Below the pieces are notes generated by a model. It had not been told where the DNA came from, ran no database searches, and worked only from the letters and a program-made list of their open reading frames with translations. This document shows positions 29,475 through 38,391 of a stretch of DNA of 47,849 bases, in pieces. Each line of letters begins with the position of its first letter. Position 1 is the stretch's first letter. Origin of the DNA: Bifidobacterium samirii (GTDB taxonomy: Bacteria; Actinomycetota; Actinomycetes; Actinomycetales; Bifidobacteriaceae). Made by a program: the position numbers and the translations under genes. Location of the stretch: positions 1-47,849 of the forward strand of contig NZ_QXGK01000020.1 of NCBI RefSeq assembly GCF_003952945.1, given 5' to 3'.

Positions 29475-29713
29475 GCCGCAACGTCAAGGTCGTGCTCAAC
29501 CGCAGGAACGTGTCACGCCAGCTGCTGCACAACAAGCAGCTCCTCGACGAGGTCCAATACCAGATCGAGGGCATGGCCGAGGCCCACGACAGCATCAAGG
29601 TGTACCGCAACGAGGACGGGGAACGCGGCAACGTGGTCGCCACGATCCCCATGCCGGTGGAGGACGCGCACCGCGGACTGATGAGCGACATGCTCGGCAA
29701 GGTGCGGATATGA
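29471..29713 (+). CDS. Head-tail joining protein, HK97 gp10-like, short
   Basis: This 80-residue protein starts at GTG 29471. VVLNRRNVSRQLLHNKQLLD and VYRNEDGERGNVVATI fit tail-completion proteins, which are commonly longer. Assignment is mainly by position in the connector block. Confidence 0.65.
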   Translation: MSRNVKVVLNRRNVSRQLLHNKQLLDEVQYQIEGMAEAHDSIKVYRNEDGERGNVVATIPMPVEDAHRGLMSDMLGKVRI

Positions 29714-30099
29714 CCCCGTCGCTCATCGGCATCGACCCCTCCGACATGATCGCCGACCTGCTCACGGCGGGACTGCCTCACGCCGCAGTCGGCTGGGACA
29801 TGCCCCCCGGCGGCGGCCCCCGAGTGTTCCTGACGCTCTCCCCGGGCGCCATGCCCACGCCCGTCACCCAACGCATGACCCTCACCCTGAGCTGCTACGC
29901 GTCCCAACCCGACGGCTCATGCGACTGGCGGACCGCCCGCACGCTGTTCGCGGACGCCGTACGACGGCTCCTCGCCGCGTGCAGAACATATCCGATCGTG
30001 GACGCCGCCGTGCAATCCGGCCCCATCCGCCAGCACGACACGGCACTCCACACCGACTACGCATACGGCGCGGTCCTCCTGACCGTAGCCGCCCGATAA
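29710..30099 (+). CDS. Tail terminator protein
   Basis: This 129-residue protein starts by ATGA overlap. DMIADLLTAGLPHAAVGWDM, PRVFLTLSPG, then LTLSCYASQPDGS and AVRRLLAACRTYP give the alpha/beta pattern of tail terminators that cap the tail tube. It is immediately upstream of the tube protein gene, as usual. Confidence 0.75.
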   Translation: MTPSLIGIDPSDMIADLLTAGLPHAAVGWDMPPGGGPRVFLTLSPGAMPTPVTQRMTLTLSCYASQPDGSCDWRTARTLFADAVRRLLAACRTYPIVDAAVQSGPIRQHDTALHTDYAYGAVLLTVAAR

Positions 30100-30113
30100 C
30101 GAAAGGACAAACC

Positions 30114-30719
30114 ATGGCAGACGCCAAACTCGAAAAGGCGCTCCTCGCCGCCGGCGCCACCGGCCTCGACTTCGCCGCCGGCAACAACGCCGACCTCGTC
30201 AAGCTCATCAAGGAGGCCGCGATCTACCAGTACGACGTGGCCGAGGACATCAGCTTCTCCGCATCCTGGACGCCAGGAAAGGACAAGCTGCCGTTCGGCT
30301 ACATGAGCGAGGACGGCATCACCATCCACCCCGAAGCGGGCGACAGCAACGACTTCACCGCCCACAACGGCGACACACCCGTCACCTGGAACTCCGGAGG
30401 CTACTGGACCATCCAGTTCGTCGGACTCGAGGACAAGGACCTCGTCGTCGAGACCTACTTCGACACCAGCAAGGCCGAGGACGGATCCCTGACCATCAGC
30501 TCCGCCGAATGCAACACCTACCACCAGTACGTCGTCGCCGGCCTCACCCAGACCGAGGACCTCATCCTCCTGCACCTGCCCAAGGCCAAGGTCAACGAAC
30601 GCGAGGACATGACCTGGAACATCAGCAACCTCATGAACTTCGGCATGACCCTGCGCGCCTACAAGACCGCCAAGCACCCCTACTTCATGAAGGCCTACGG
30701 CTTCGGCAAGGCCGCCTGA
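30114..30719 (+). CDS. Major tail tube protein
   Basis: This 201-residue protein starts at ATG 30114 after GAAAGGAC. It is beta-rich, with GYMSEDGITIHPEAGDSNDF, VETYFDTSKAEDGSLTI, LILLHLPKAKVNEREDMTW and LRAYKTAKHPYFMKAYGFG. Position before the chaperone pair and tape measure gene confirms the tail tube role. Confidence 0.9.
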   Translation: MADAKLEKALLAAGATGLDFAAGNNADLVKLIKEAAIYQYDVAEDISFSASWTPGKDKLPFGYMSEDGITIHPEAGDSNDFTAHNGDTPVTWNSGGYWTIQFVGLEDKDLVVETYFDTSKAEDGSLTISSAECNTYHQYVVAGLTQTEDLILLHLPKAKVNEREDMTWNISNLMNFGMTLRAYKTAKHPYFMKAYGFGKAA

Positions 30720-30730
30720 AAGGACCCGAC

Positions 30731-30865
30731 GTGAACGAACGCGAATACGCCTCCATCACCCCCGAACTCATCGCCGACCAGGGCGACACGCGGCCCGTGC
30801 GCATCCAGTACGGCGACGTGCGCATGGACCTGCCCGCCTCGACGACACACGCAGCGTCCCCATGA
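30731..30865 (+). CDS. Tail assembly chaperone G, N-terminal fragment (frame broken)
   Basis: The frame starts at GTG 30731 (NEREYASITPELIADQG) and runs through VRIQYGDVRMDLPA before diverging into STTHAASP and a TGA at 30863-30865. In the frame one base back the text continues smoothly as RLDDTRSVPMTVLAMGLN, so this and the next frame were probably one gene. A loss of four bases in a CCCGCCCGCC-type repeat near 30833 would explain the break. The TGA overlaps ATG 30862, which allows re-initiation. Confidence 0.65.
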   Translation: MNEREYASITPELIADQGDTRPVRIQYGDVRMDLPASTTHAASP

Positions 30866-31083
30866 CCGTCCTCGCCATGGGCCTCAACGTCGTCTCACGC
30901 GGCTGGGACAACCTCGACCAGGAGGAGCGGATCGGCGCACTGAGCGTCTTCCTCGCCTACCTCCTGCGCGAATACCCCAGGCTCGAACGCGAACTCGACC
31001 GCAAAAGCGGAGACAAGATCAAGGACATCGGCCGCATCATCGCCGAATGGTGCCGGCAGTCGGACGCCGACCCAAAATCCTGA
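30862..31083 (+). CDS. Tail assembly chaperone G, main part
   Basis: This 73-residue frame from ATG 30862 reads MTVLAMGLNVVSRGWDNLDQ, then ERIGALSVFLAYLLREYPRL and RIIAEWCRQSDADPKS. It is the usual helical body of the short tail chaperone (G in lambda), which binds the tape measure protein. It ends at TGA 31081, eight bases after a CCCAAAA slippery site. The natural gene probably began at 30731. Confidence 0.75.
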   Translation: MTVLAMGLNVVSRGWDNLDQEERIGALSVFLAYLLREYPRLERELDRKSGDKIKDIGRIIAEWCRQSDADPKS

Positions 31084-31451
31084 TCCTCCTGCACCTGTGG
31101 GCCGAACACCGGCCGGCCCTCCAATACGACTGGCATCGGGCGTGGGGCGGGCCTCTCGACCCCGGCCGGACCCCCGCATACACGGCATGGCCCATGCTCA
31201 AGGAGATCCTCAAGGACCACTCCAGCCACGCATGGGCCGCGCTCGCCCGATACTCGTACGTCCCCGACACCGCCGAACTGCTCGTCCACGCCGCCAACCA
31301 GGGGCAGTCCGGCTCCAGGACCACGCCGGCCTGGCTCAGACCCGGCCCCTTCGACCGTCCCGGCAGCGGCCCGGCGCGCCCCCACGACAAGGCCCTGCAG
31401 GACAAGCTCAGACGACGGCTCGGCATCGACACCGGACCTAAGGAGGATTGA
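31047..31451 (+). CDS. Tail assembly chaperone GT extension (by -1 frameshift)
   Basis: The segment from about 31077 (ILILLHLWAEHRPALQYDWH, then PAYTAWPMLKEILKDHSS and ELLVHAANQGQSGSRT) has no good start of its own. It is reached by -1 slippage at CCCAAAA (31071-31077), giving a fusion ...DADPK-ILILLHLW. This is the T domain that bridges the tape measure and tube proteins. The stop at 31449-31451 lies just before the tape measure start. Confidence 0.85.
   Translation: MVPAVGRRPKILILLHLWAEHRPALQYDWHRAWGGPLDPGRTPAYTAWPMLKEILKDHSSHAWAALARYSYVPDTAELLVHAANQGQSGSRTTPAWLRPGPFDRPGSGPARPHDKALQDKLRRRLGIDTGPKED
31071..31077 (+). other. CCCAAAA programmed -1 frameshift site
   Basis: The zero frame reads C-CCA-AAA and the shifted frame CCC-AAA, keeping tRNA pairing. 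It lies near the end of the short chaperone frame and at the join to the longer frame, as in many siphovirus tail chaperone pairs. Confidence 0.9.
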
Positions 31452-31453
31452 CC

Positions 31454-34390
31454 ATGGCGCAGGAGCTCGGCGTCGGCTACATCATCATCAGCCCCTCCAC
31501 CAAGGGTCTGGGCAAGGCCATCGAAGGCAGCATCGGAGACGGCGCCGGCAAAGGCGTCGCCAAATCGTCCAAGACGATCCTGACCAGACTGTCCGGCACG
31601 TTCACCAAGGTCGGCAAGATCGGCGTGGGCGCCATCGGCACCGTCACCGGTGCGCTCACCGGGCTGGCGGCCAAGGGCGGCTTCGACCGCGCCCTGAACA
31701 TCGAACGGGCCCAGACCAAGCTCAAGGCCCTCGGGCACGACACCAAGAGCGTCGACGGCATCATGAACGACGCGCTCGCCTCGGTCAAGGGCACCGCGTT
31801 CGGCCTGGGCGACGCGGCCAGCGTCGCGGCCGGCATGGTCGCGTCCGGCGTCAAGCAGGGCAAACAGCTCGCCACGGTGCTCGCCACCGTCGGCGACGTG
31901 GCCCAGGTGTCCGGGCGCAGCTTCAGCGACATGGGCCTGATCTTCCAGCAGGTCGCCGCCAAGGGCAAGCTGCAGGGCGACGAGATGCTCCAGCTCATGC
32001 AGTCCGGCATCCCCGTCCTGCAGTACCTCGCCGACCACTTCAAGGTCACCAGCGCCGAAGCGCAGGACATGGTGTCCGCCGGCAAGGTCAGCTTCGAGGA
32101 GTTCGAGGAGGCGATGCGCGAACATCTCGGCGGCGCGGCCCAGTCCGCCGGCGAGAGCTTCGACGGCGCCATGGGCAACGTCAAGGCGGCGTTCTCCCGA
32201 CTCGGCGAGACCGTCGCCACCCCCGTCATCCAGGGACTGACAGGCCTGTTCAACCAGGCCATCCCCATGATCGACGGGTTCACCGCGCAGGCGACGCCCA
32301 TCCTCGAACGCGTCGGAGACGGCCTGCGCACAGGCCTCGAACAGGCCCTGCCCGCCGTGCAGGACGCCATGGAGCACGTGGGCGTGCTGGTCGCCGCCTG
32401 CGACGATCTGGGACACTATGCGGAGGCCGCCGCCACGGCGCTGGGCGGGCTCGCCGGAGGGCTGGCGGCCATCAAGACGAGCCAGGGGATCGTCGCCGCC
32501 GCGCAGTCGTCGCGTGACCTGGCCGCCATGCTGCAGCTGGCAGTCGACCCGGCCGCCGAGGGAGCCAACACGCTCATCCGGCTCTCGAACGCCGCCAAGG
32601 CGTACGACGGCGTCGCCTCCGGCCTCGTCGGAACCATCGGCGGCATGTCCGGGAAGCTGGGAGGCATCGCCGCGGCCGCAGGCAAGGCCGGTGGCGGGCT
32701 CAAGGGCCTGTCCTCGGCGCTCGGACTCGGACCGTGGGGTCTCGTCGCCGCAGGCGTCGCGACCGTGGCCGGCGCACTGGCCGCGTTCTTCACACAGACC
32801 GAAACGGGCCGCGCCGCATGGGACGGCCTCGTCGAGCTCCTGCAGCCGCTGTGGCAGACCGTCCAGGACGCCTGGCAGTCCGCATTGCCGGCCCTGCAGG
32901 ACCTCGTCCAGTCGTTCGGCGACACGATCTCCGGCATCGCGTCCACGACCGGCCCGGCTCTCGGCGAGCTGGCCGCGACCGTCGGGCCGATGCTCTCCGC
33001 GTTCGCGGACGCCGTCGTGACGCTGCTGGCGCCGATCAGCGCGAACCTCCCGGCCCTCGCCGCGGCGTTCCAGGACCTCGGACAGGACATCGCCGGCGCG
33101 GTGCAGGCGTGCACGCCCGCGTTCCGGCAGCTCGCCGACGCGTTCACCCAGGCATGGGGGCAGATAGCACCGGCTCTCGGAGACCTCGCCGCCACGGTCG
33201 CCCCAGTCCTCGCCCAGATCGCGGGACTCGTCATGGACCTGGTGGCCCAGCTGGCCGGGCCTCTGGCCACGGTCCTCACCGCCGGCGCCGGCGTCATCGC
33301 CACGATCGTCGCCGCAACAGCCGGACTCCTGCCTCTCATCGGACAGATCATCGCGTCGGTCGCGTCGGTCATGACGGTGGTCGCCGCACTGGCCGCGAAC
33401 CTGATCGGCGCGCTCCTGCCCGTCATCACCGGCATCATCAACGGGGTGACCGCGCTCCTGCCCGTCATCTCCACGGCCGTGACCGCGATCCTGGGCGTCG
33501 TCACACCGGCGGTGACCATGATGGCCGGCATCATCCAAGGCCTCCTGACCACATTGCAGGGCGTCATCAACTTCGTGACCGGAGTGTTCACCGGCGACTG
33601 GTCTCAGGCTTGGGAGGGCGTCAAGCAGATCTTCTCCGGCGTCTGGCAGCAGCTCACCAGCCTCCTGACCGGCGCGTGGAACATGATCCAGGCCATCATC
33701 CGCGGCGGCCTGGCGACGCTCCTGGCCGCATGGACGGCCGGATGGAACGCCGTCGGCTCGTTCTTCACGAGCATCTGGACCGGGCTGAAGAACGCCGCAT
33801 CCGCCGGCGTCGACGCGGTCGTCCGAGTCGTCACCGGCATCCGCTCGCGCATCACCGGGTTCTTCTCCGACGCCGCGTCCTGGCTCGTCGACGCCGGCGG
33901 GAACCTGCTGCGAGGCCTGTGGAACGGCATCAACGACGCGGTCGGATGGGTCGTCGCCCAGATCGGCGGACTCAAGGACGCGATCGTGGGCGGCATCAAG
34001 AAGCTCTTCGGCATCCACTCTCCGTCACGGGTCATGCGCGACGAGGTCGGCATCATGATCGGCAGAGGCCTGGCCGAAGGCATCCGCCGTAGCGAGACCC
34101 TCGTCGGCAAGGCCGGCGACCGCCTCGCAGCCGCCGCCATGCCCGACCAGATCCCGCTGCCCGCGTTCGACGACGGCGGACTCGCCACGACGGTCCGCCG
34201 CGCGATGGCCTCCTACCGGGTCGACATGACCGTCGGGGACGCTGCCGGCGGCCGTGACGCCGCATCCATCGGACGGCAGACCGTGGTCTACCTGACCTAC
34301 AACGGCGCGACGTCCACGCCGTCCGACCGGGTGGCCGGACTGCTGGAACTGCTCGGCGACGAACTCGAACACTCCCTCCAGACCGCATAA
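31454..34390 (+). CDS. Tape measure protein
   Basis: This 978-residue protein has AGGAGG seven bases before ATG 31454. The N-terminal region (about residues 20-260) includes RALNIERAQTKLKALGHDTK and FGLGDAASVAAGMVASGVKQ, then QGDEMLQLMQSGIPVLQYLA, the classic tape measure N-terminal domain. Long hydrophobic alpha-helical stretches (residues about 480-700, such as LLPVITGIINGVTALLPVIS) and a C-terminal segment with FGIHSPSRVMRDE follow. Length sets a tail of moderate size. It is the longest gene in the prophage. Confidence 0.97.
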   Translation: MAQELGVGYIIISPSTKGLGKAIEGSIGDGAGKGVAKSSKTILTRLSGTFTKVGKIGVGAIGTVTGALTGLAAKGGFDRALNIERAQTKLKALGHDTKSVDGIMNDALASVKGTAFGLGDAASVAAGMVASGVKQGKQLATVLATVGDVAQVSGRSFSDMGLIFQQVAAKGKLQGDEMLQLMQSGIPVLQYLADHFKVTSAEAQDMVSAGKVSFEEFEEAMREHLGGAAQSAGESFDGAMGNVKAAFSRLGETVATPVIQGLTGLFNQAIPMIDGFTAQATPILERVGDGLRTGLEQALPAVQDAMEHVGVLVAACDDLGHYAEAAATALGGLAGGLAAIKTSQGIVAAAQSSRDLAAMLQLAVDPAAEGANTLIRLSNAAKAYDGVASGLVGTIGGMSGKLGGIAAAAGKAGGGLKGLSSALGLGPWGLVAAGVATVAGALAAFFTQTETGRAAWDGLVELLQPLWQTVQDAWQSALPALQDLVQSFGDTISGIASTTGPALGELAATVGPMLSAFADAVVTLLAPISANLPALAAAFQDLGQDIAGAVQACTPAFRQLADAFTQAWGQIAPALGDLAATVAPVLAQIAGLVMDLVAQLAGPLATVLTAGAGVIATIVAATAGLLPLIGQIIASVASVMTVVAALAANLIGALLPVITGIINGVTALLPVISTAVTAILGVVTPAVTMMAGIIQGLLTTLQGVINFVTGVFTGDWSQAWEGVKQIFSGVWQQLTSLLTGAWNMIQAIIRGGLATLLAAWTAGWNAVGSFFTSIWTGLKNAASAGVDAVVRVVTGIRSRITGFFSDAASWLVDAGGNLLRGLWNGINDAVGWVVAQIGGLKDAIVGGIKKLFGIHSPSRVMRDEVGIMIGRGLAEGIRRSETLVGKAGDRLAAAAMPDQIPLPAFDDGGLATTVRRAMASYRVDMTVGDAAGGRDAASIGRQTVVYLTYNGATSTPSDRVAGLLELLGDELEHSLQTA

Positions 34391-34410
34391 ACCGCATAAA
34401 GGAGAACAGC

Positions 34411-36651
34411 ATGGCCGACGGATACGGGAACATCGTGAACAACGCGTGGCGCTGCTGGTGCGCCGCATGGGTCGTGTCCGAGACGGACACGACCGCGACC
34501 ATCAGGGTCGAGGCGCGCCAGCAGACCGTGAACGGGTGGACGCTCGTCGGCTGGGCGTCGGCCAGCGTGTACTGCGACGGCCAGACGGCCGGCGGCAACA
34601 GCGCGAGCCAGACGATCCCGACGAACGGGTACGCGACCCGCTACTCGCGCGATTTCACGGTCTCGAAGACCTCGTCGTCTCGCAACGTGTGGTGCTCCGC
34701 GTCGGTGTCGTGGAACGGCACCGGCGCCGGTTCGAGCAACGCGGGCGTGAACGTCGCCATCGTCGGCATCCGCTACAAGAAGCCGAACACGCCGTCCGAC
34801 CTGTCGATAACGCGCGTGGACGACACGGCCGCGAACCTCACGTGGCGGAACAATCCCGACGCCGGGGCGCTCAAACCGTACGCGCAGGTCATCATCGACA
34901 AGCGCACGCTGACCGGCGGCGGCTCGTGGGGCGCGTGGGGCACGCTCGCCACATTGGGCGGCACGACGACGAACTACAAGGCCGCCCTCAAGTCGAACTG
35001 TCGCTATCAGTTCCGCATCCTCGCGCGCAACACCGCCGGGGACAGCGCGCACGTGGAGACGCAGATCATCTCCACCACGCCCGCCGCGCCGAAGAGCGTC
35101 ACCGCGGTCAAGACCGGTACGGGCACGGTCGCGATCACGGCGGACGTGTCCAACTCGACGCCATCGTGGGTGACGTGCTGGCGCACCTCGGACGGCGGCA
35201 AGACATGGACGTCCCTGACCAAGACCGTCGCCGACGCGGTCATCCCCTCCAACGGCAAGGCGATCATCACCGACACGGCGGCACCTGCCGGCACCATCCA
35301 GTACCGGTGCTACGTGCGGCGCCGAATCATCGGCGACGGCAAGATCGATGATCTGACACAGACGCTCGTGTCCTCCACGGCCACCGTGTCGAACGCGGTC
35401 ACGACGATCACACCACCGCTCGCACCGACCGTCACAACCCCGCAAGCGGGGGCGGTATACGCCAATCCGGCGACGGTACGCGTCCAATGGACGGCCAATC
35501 ACCCGGACGGGTCCGCCCAGACCGCCGCGCAGGTCGAGGCGACCGACCCGGACGGCGGCACCCGGACCGGCGACGTGACATCGGCCGACCATTACGACCT
35601 GTGGTGCGCGACCAGCGGACAATGGTCCGTGCGCGTACGCACCAAAGGCCTGCACGCCGACTGGGGCGCATGGAGCACCCCGGTCGCGGCCACAATCCAC
35701 TATCCGCCGACCGTCGTCATCACCGCACCCAGCGATGACATCACCGCCAGCCCCTTCGACGTGTCATGGAGCGTGTCCGACCGGACCGGTGTGAGCGAGC
35801 AGACCGTCACCATCAGCGGCGACCGGGGACAGGCGACGCTGACCGTCCCGCCAACGGAGAGCGGTGTCACGGTCACGGCGGGCGACTACCTGCCCGCCAA
35901 CGGCGAACGGGTGACCATCAGCGTGCGCGTGCGCGGCGGCAGCGGCCTGACCGGCACCGCCAGCATCCTGCGCACGGTCACCTACACGCCGCCCGCCGCT
36001 CCATCCATCACCATCACCATCGACCATACGGACCTCAGCGCCGTCTACCGCGTCGACACCGGTGAGGCATCGGGCACGACGCCCAAGACGGACCATATCC
36101 TCGTACGCCGCATCATCGACGACGACATCCTCGTCATGGCCGACGCACTCGCCCCCGGACAGCAGACCATCGACAGGCTCCCGCCCCTGCGCCTGCCATA
36201 CACCGTCGAGGCGATCGCCTTCGCAGCATCCGGAGCCACGAGCTCCAGCGTCGAGACCGTGACCATCGACACCGACCGATGCTGCCTGAACTTCGGCCCG
36301 GACGCCGCGGAACCACTGCCGGTCGGAGGCGGACTGCAGATCAGCGAGAAGCCCGTCACGGCGACCGAGGAATACCATTTCGCCAACGGCGACGACGGCC
36401 TGCCATACAGCTACCAGCTGCACGACCTCGACAACACCGTCAGTGTCACCAGCCGATACGACTGGCAGGACGGAGACCTGTACCGCACCATCCGACGACT
36501 GTCCCGCCGGTACGCGTACGCATGGTTCCGCAACCTCGACGGCAGCCGCATCCGGGCGAAGACATCCATCAGCCAGAAACTATCCGCCGAAGGCCCGCTC
36601 GTCGACCTGACCATCGATCTGACCGAAATCAACTGGAAGGAACCGTCCTGA
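34411..36651 (+). CDS. Distal tail/tail tip protein with fibronectin-like domains
   Basis: This 746-residue protein starts after AAAGGAG. It opens with an aromatic, Gly/Ser-rich domain (NNAWRCWCAAWVVSETDTTA), followed by fibronectin type III-like repeats (NTPSDLSITRVDDTAANLTW, ALKPYAQVIIDKRT, then PAAPKSVTAVKTGTGT, LAPTVTTPQAGAVYANPA). The C-terminal region (YDWQDGDLYRTIRRLSRRYA) resembles phage tail-tip sequences. It probably forms the baseplate hub or lateral domain contacting cell wall sugars. Confidence 0.8.
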   Translation: MADGYGNIVNNAWRCWCAAWVVSETDTTATIRVEARQQTVNGWTLVGWASASVYCDGQTAGGNSASQTIPTNGYATRYSRDFTVSKTSSSRNVWCSASVSWNGTGAGSSNAGVNVAIVGIRYKKPNTPSDLSITRVDDTAANLTWRNNPDAGALKPYAQVIIDKRTLTGGGSWGAWGTLATLGGTTTNYKAALKSNCRYQFRILARNTAGDSAHVETQIISTTPAAPKSVTAVKTGTGTVAITADVSNSTPSWVTCWRTSDGGKTWTSLTKTVADAVIPSNGKAIITDTAAPAGTIQYRCYVRRRIIGDGKIDDLTQTLVSSTATVSNAVTTITPPLAPTVTTPQAGAVYANPATVRVQWTANHPDGSAQTAAQVEATDPDGGTRTGDVTSADHYDLWCATSGQWSVRVRTKGLHADWGAWSTPVAATIHYPPTVVITAPSDDITASPFDVSWSVSDRTGVSEQTVTISGDRGQATLTVPPTESGVTVTAGDYLPANGERVTISVRVRGGSGLTGTASILRTVTYTPPAAPSITITIDHTDLSAVYRVDTGEASGTTPKTDHILVRRIIDDDILVMADALAPGQQTIDRLPPLRLPYTVEAIAFAASGATSSSVETVTIDTDRCCLNFGPDAAEPLPVGGGLQISEKPVTATEEYHFANGDDGLPYSYQLHDLDNTVSVTSRYDWQDGDLYRTIRRLSRRYAYAWFRNLDGSRIRAKTSISQKLSAEGPLVDLTIDLTEINWKEPS

Positions 36652-37745
36652 TGGACCAGTCGCATCACACCATGGAGTACACGACACGGATCCGCGTCAT
36701 GCGGGTCGACCGGCTCACCGGACTTGAGACCGGCGTCGTCCAAGGAATCGAACGCGGAGGATCCATCACCCGCAACCAGGACACGAGCATCGGCGAGACC
36801 GCCAGCCTGACCATCGCCGGCGACCTCGACCTCGGCACCGACCTGGTGCGCATTTGGGCCGACCTTGACTATGAGAACGGCGACACGGAATCCATCGCCC
36901 TGGGCACGTTCCTGCCCAATGCCGCCAAACGCGAGATCGACGGCGGCGCCGACTCCCAGCCGCTCGACCTATACGGGCGTCTGCGCGAACTGCAGGACAG
37001 CGGGTTCCCCACCCCCGTCACCCTCGCGGCGGGAAGCGATCCCATGGCATTCATCGAGGAGCAGATCCGCGAAAGCGGACTCGGCATCGCCCCTCATGAT
37101 GAATGCACATGGCGCATGGGCGACCAGTGGACGTTCGGCATGGACGATGACACGCGCTCCTCCAGCCGACTCAACGCGATCAACACTCTCCTCGACCTGA
37201 TCGGCTGGCAGTCGGCGCGAACCGACCCCATGGGCAGTGTCGTCCTCCAGCCCTACACGCGCCCGGCCGACCGGGCCCCCGCATGGACATTCCGCGAAGG
37301 CGGAGGCGCGCGGTTCCTGCGCAGCATGACCGACGAACGCGACTGGTTCGACACCAAGAACGAGATCATCGTGATCTACACCGGACAAGACCGCGATATC
37401 CGGGGCCATGCACTCGACGACGACCCGGACAGCATGTTCAGCACCGTCTCCCGAGGCCGGACCATCAGCGACACCGTCGTCTACAACGACGTCCCTGCCA
37501 ACATGACCGACAACGAACTGCAACGCATGGCCGACGACAAAGCGAGCGAACTGCTCGCGACCGCGCAGGCCGTCATCCGCCGCATCACCTTCACCCACCT
37601 GTACGCGCCGATATCACCGGGCGACGTAATCACCATCGACTACCCGAGCGGACAAGTCAACGGCGATTTCAGCGTGCGAACCCAGACCATCTCACTGACG
37701 GCGGGCCTGCCCGTCGAATGCGAGGCGAAGAGCTTCAGCCGATGA
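36651..37745 (+). CDS. Minor tail protein, baseplate hub-like
   Basis: This 364-residue protein overlaps the previous stop. TTRIRVMRVDRLTGLETGVV, TIAGDLDLGTDLVRIWADLD, and a C-terminal LYAPISPGDVITIDYPSGQ, then FSVRTQTISLTAGLPVECEA, match the Siphovirus ReqiPepy6 Gp37-like/baseplate hub type. It contacts the tail tip and receptor-binding proteins. Confidence 0.8.
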   Translation: MDQSHHTMEYTTRIRVMRVDRLTGLETGVVQGIERGGSITRNQDTSIGETASLTIAGDLDLGTDLVRIWADLDYENGDTESIALGTFLPNAAKREIDGGADSQPLDLYGRLRELQDSGFPTPVTLAAGSDPMAFIEEQIRESGLGIAPHDECTWRMGDQWTFGMDDDTRSSSRLNAINTLLDLIGWQSARTDPMGSVVLQPYTRPADRAPAWTFREGGGARFLRSMTDERDWFDTKNEIIVIYTGQDRDIRGHALDDDPDSMFSTVSRGRTISDTVVYNDVPANMTDNELQRMADDKASELLATAQAVIRRITFTHLYAPISPGDVITIDYPSGQVNGDFSVRTQTISLTAGLPVECEAKSFSR

Positions 37746-37757
37746 AAGGACCAGACC

Positions 37758-38378
37758 ATGGACTCGACCAGTCAGACCGAAGAGCGCATCGTGCGCAAGG
37801 TCGCGCAACGGCTCGCCGGACAGCTCGCCGCGACGTTCCGGCAACGGGACACCGTGACCATGCGGCGTGCAACCGTAACCGCGATTCACCTCGACGAGGG
37901 GATTCTGACCGCCGACCTCGACATGGCCGGGACGACGCTCCACGGCGTGCCCATGACCATCGACTGCGCCGCAGTCGAAAACGGCGATCGCGTCATGGTG
38001 GAGACCTATGCCCACCAGTCGATTGTCACCGGGGTGCTCGCCCGGTCCTCGGACAAGTACGAGTTCGTGCGCAGTGTCCAGTGGAAGCCCCCGTACGGGG
38101 AGACGTCGATCCGCCTGTACCGGGTGGGGAACATGGTGTGTGCGACCGGTCTGGTGAAGTTCATGGCCAGCGGCGAGATCAACGATTCCAAGCACAACGA
38201 AATAGTCCCGGCCGGATATCGGCCCGCGGTCGACGACGCGACCATCGTCAGCGGCGCGAGGAGCACGCTGTGCTTCTCGGTGAAGAAGAACGGGACCGTG
38301 TACGGGCGCGGCAACAGCAATGGGGCGTATACGAGCCTGACCGGCAGCTGGGGCACGCTCGACCCGCTGCCCATCTGA
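37758..38378 (+). CDS. Tail protein, 206 aa
   Basis: It starts at MDSTSQTEERIV after GAAAGGACC. A helical N-terminus (RIVRKVAQRLAGQLAATFRQ) is followed by a beta domain (TAIHLDEGILTADLDMAGTT, VENGDRVMVETYAHQSIVTG), and the C-terminal half (RLYRVGNMVCATGLVKFMAS) resembles a tail-fibre-like domain. Codon use changes near residue 95 (about 38040), suggesting a mosaic joint. Confidence 0.75.
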   Translation: MDSTSQTEERIVRKVAQRLAGQLAATFRQRDTVTMRRATVTAIHLDEGILTADLDMAGTTLHGVPMTIDCAAVENGDRVMVETYAHQSIVTGVLARSSDKYEFVRSVQWKPPYGETSIRLYRVGNMVCATGLVKFMASGEINDSKHNEIVPAGYRPAVDDATIVSGARSTLCFSVKKNGTVYGRGNSNGAYTSLTGSWGTLDPLPI

Positions 38379-38391
38379 CAAGGAGACACAT

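Noticed and set aside
31037-34018. 993-codon leftward open frame antisense to the tape measure gene
   Set aside because: It mirrors the tape measure codons, has Asp/Gly/Arg-heavy composition and lacks motifs or a ribosome site; a high-GC artefact.
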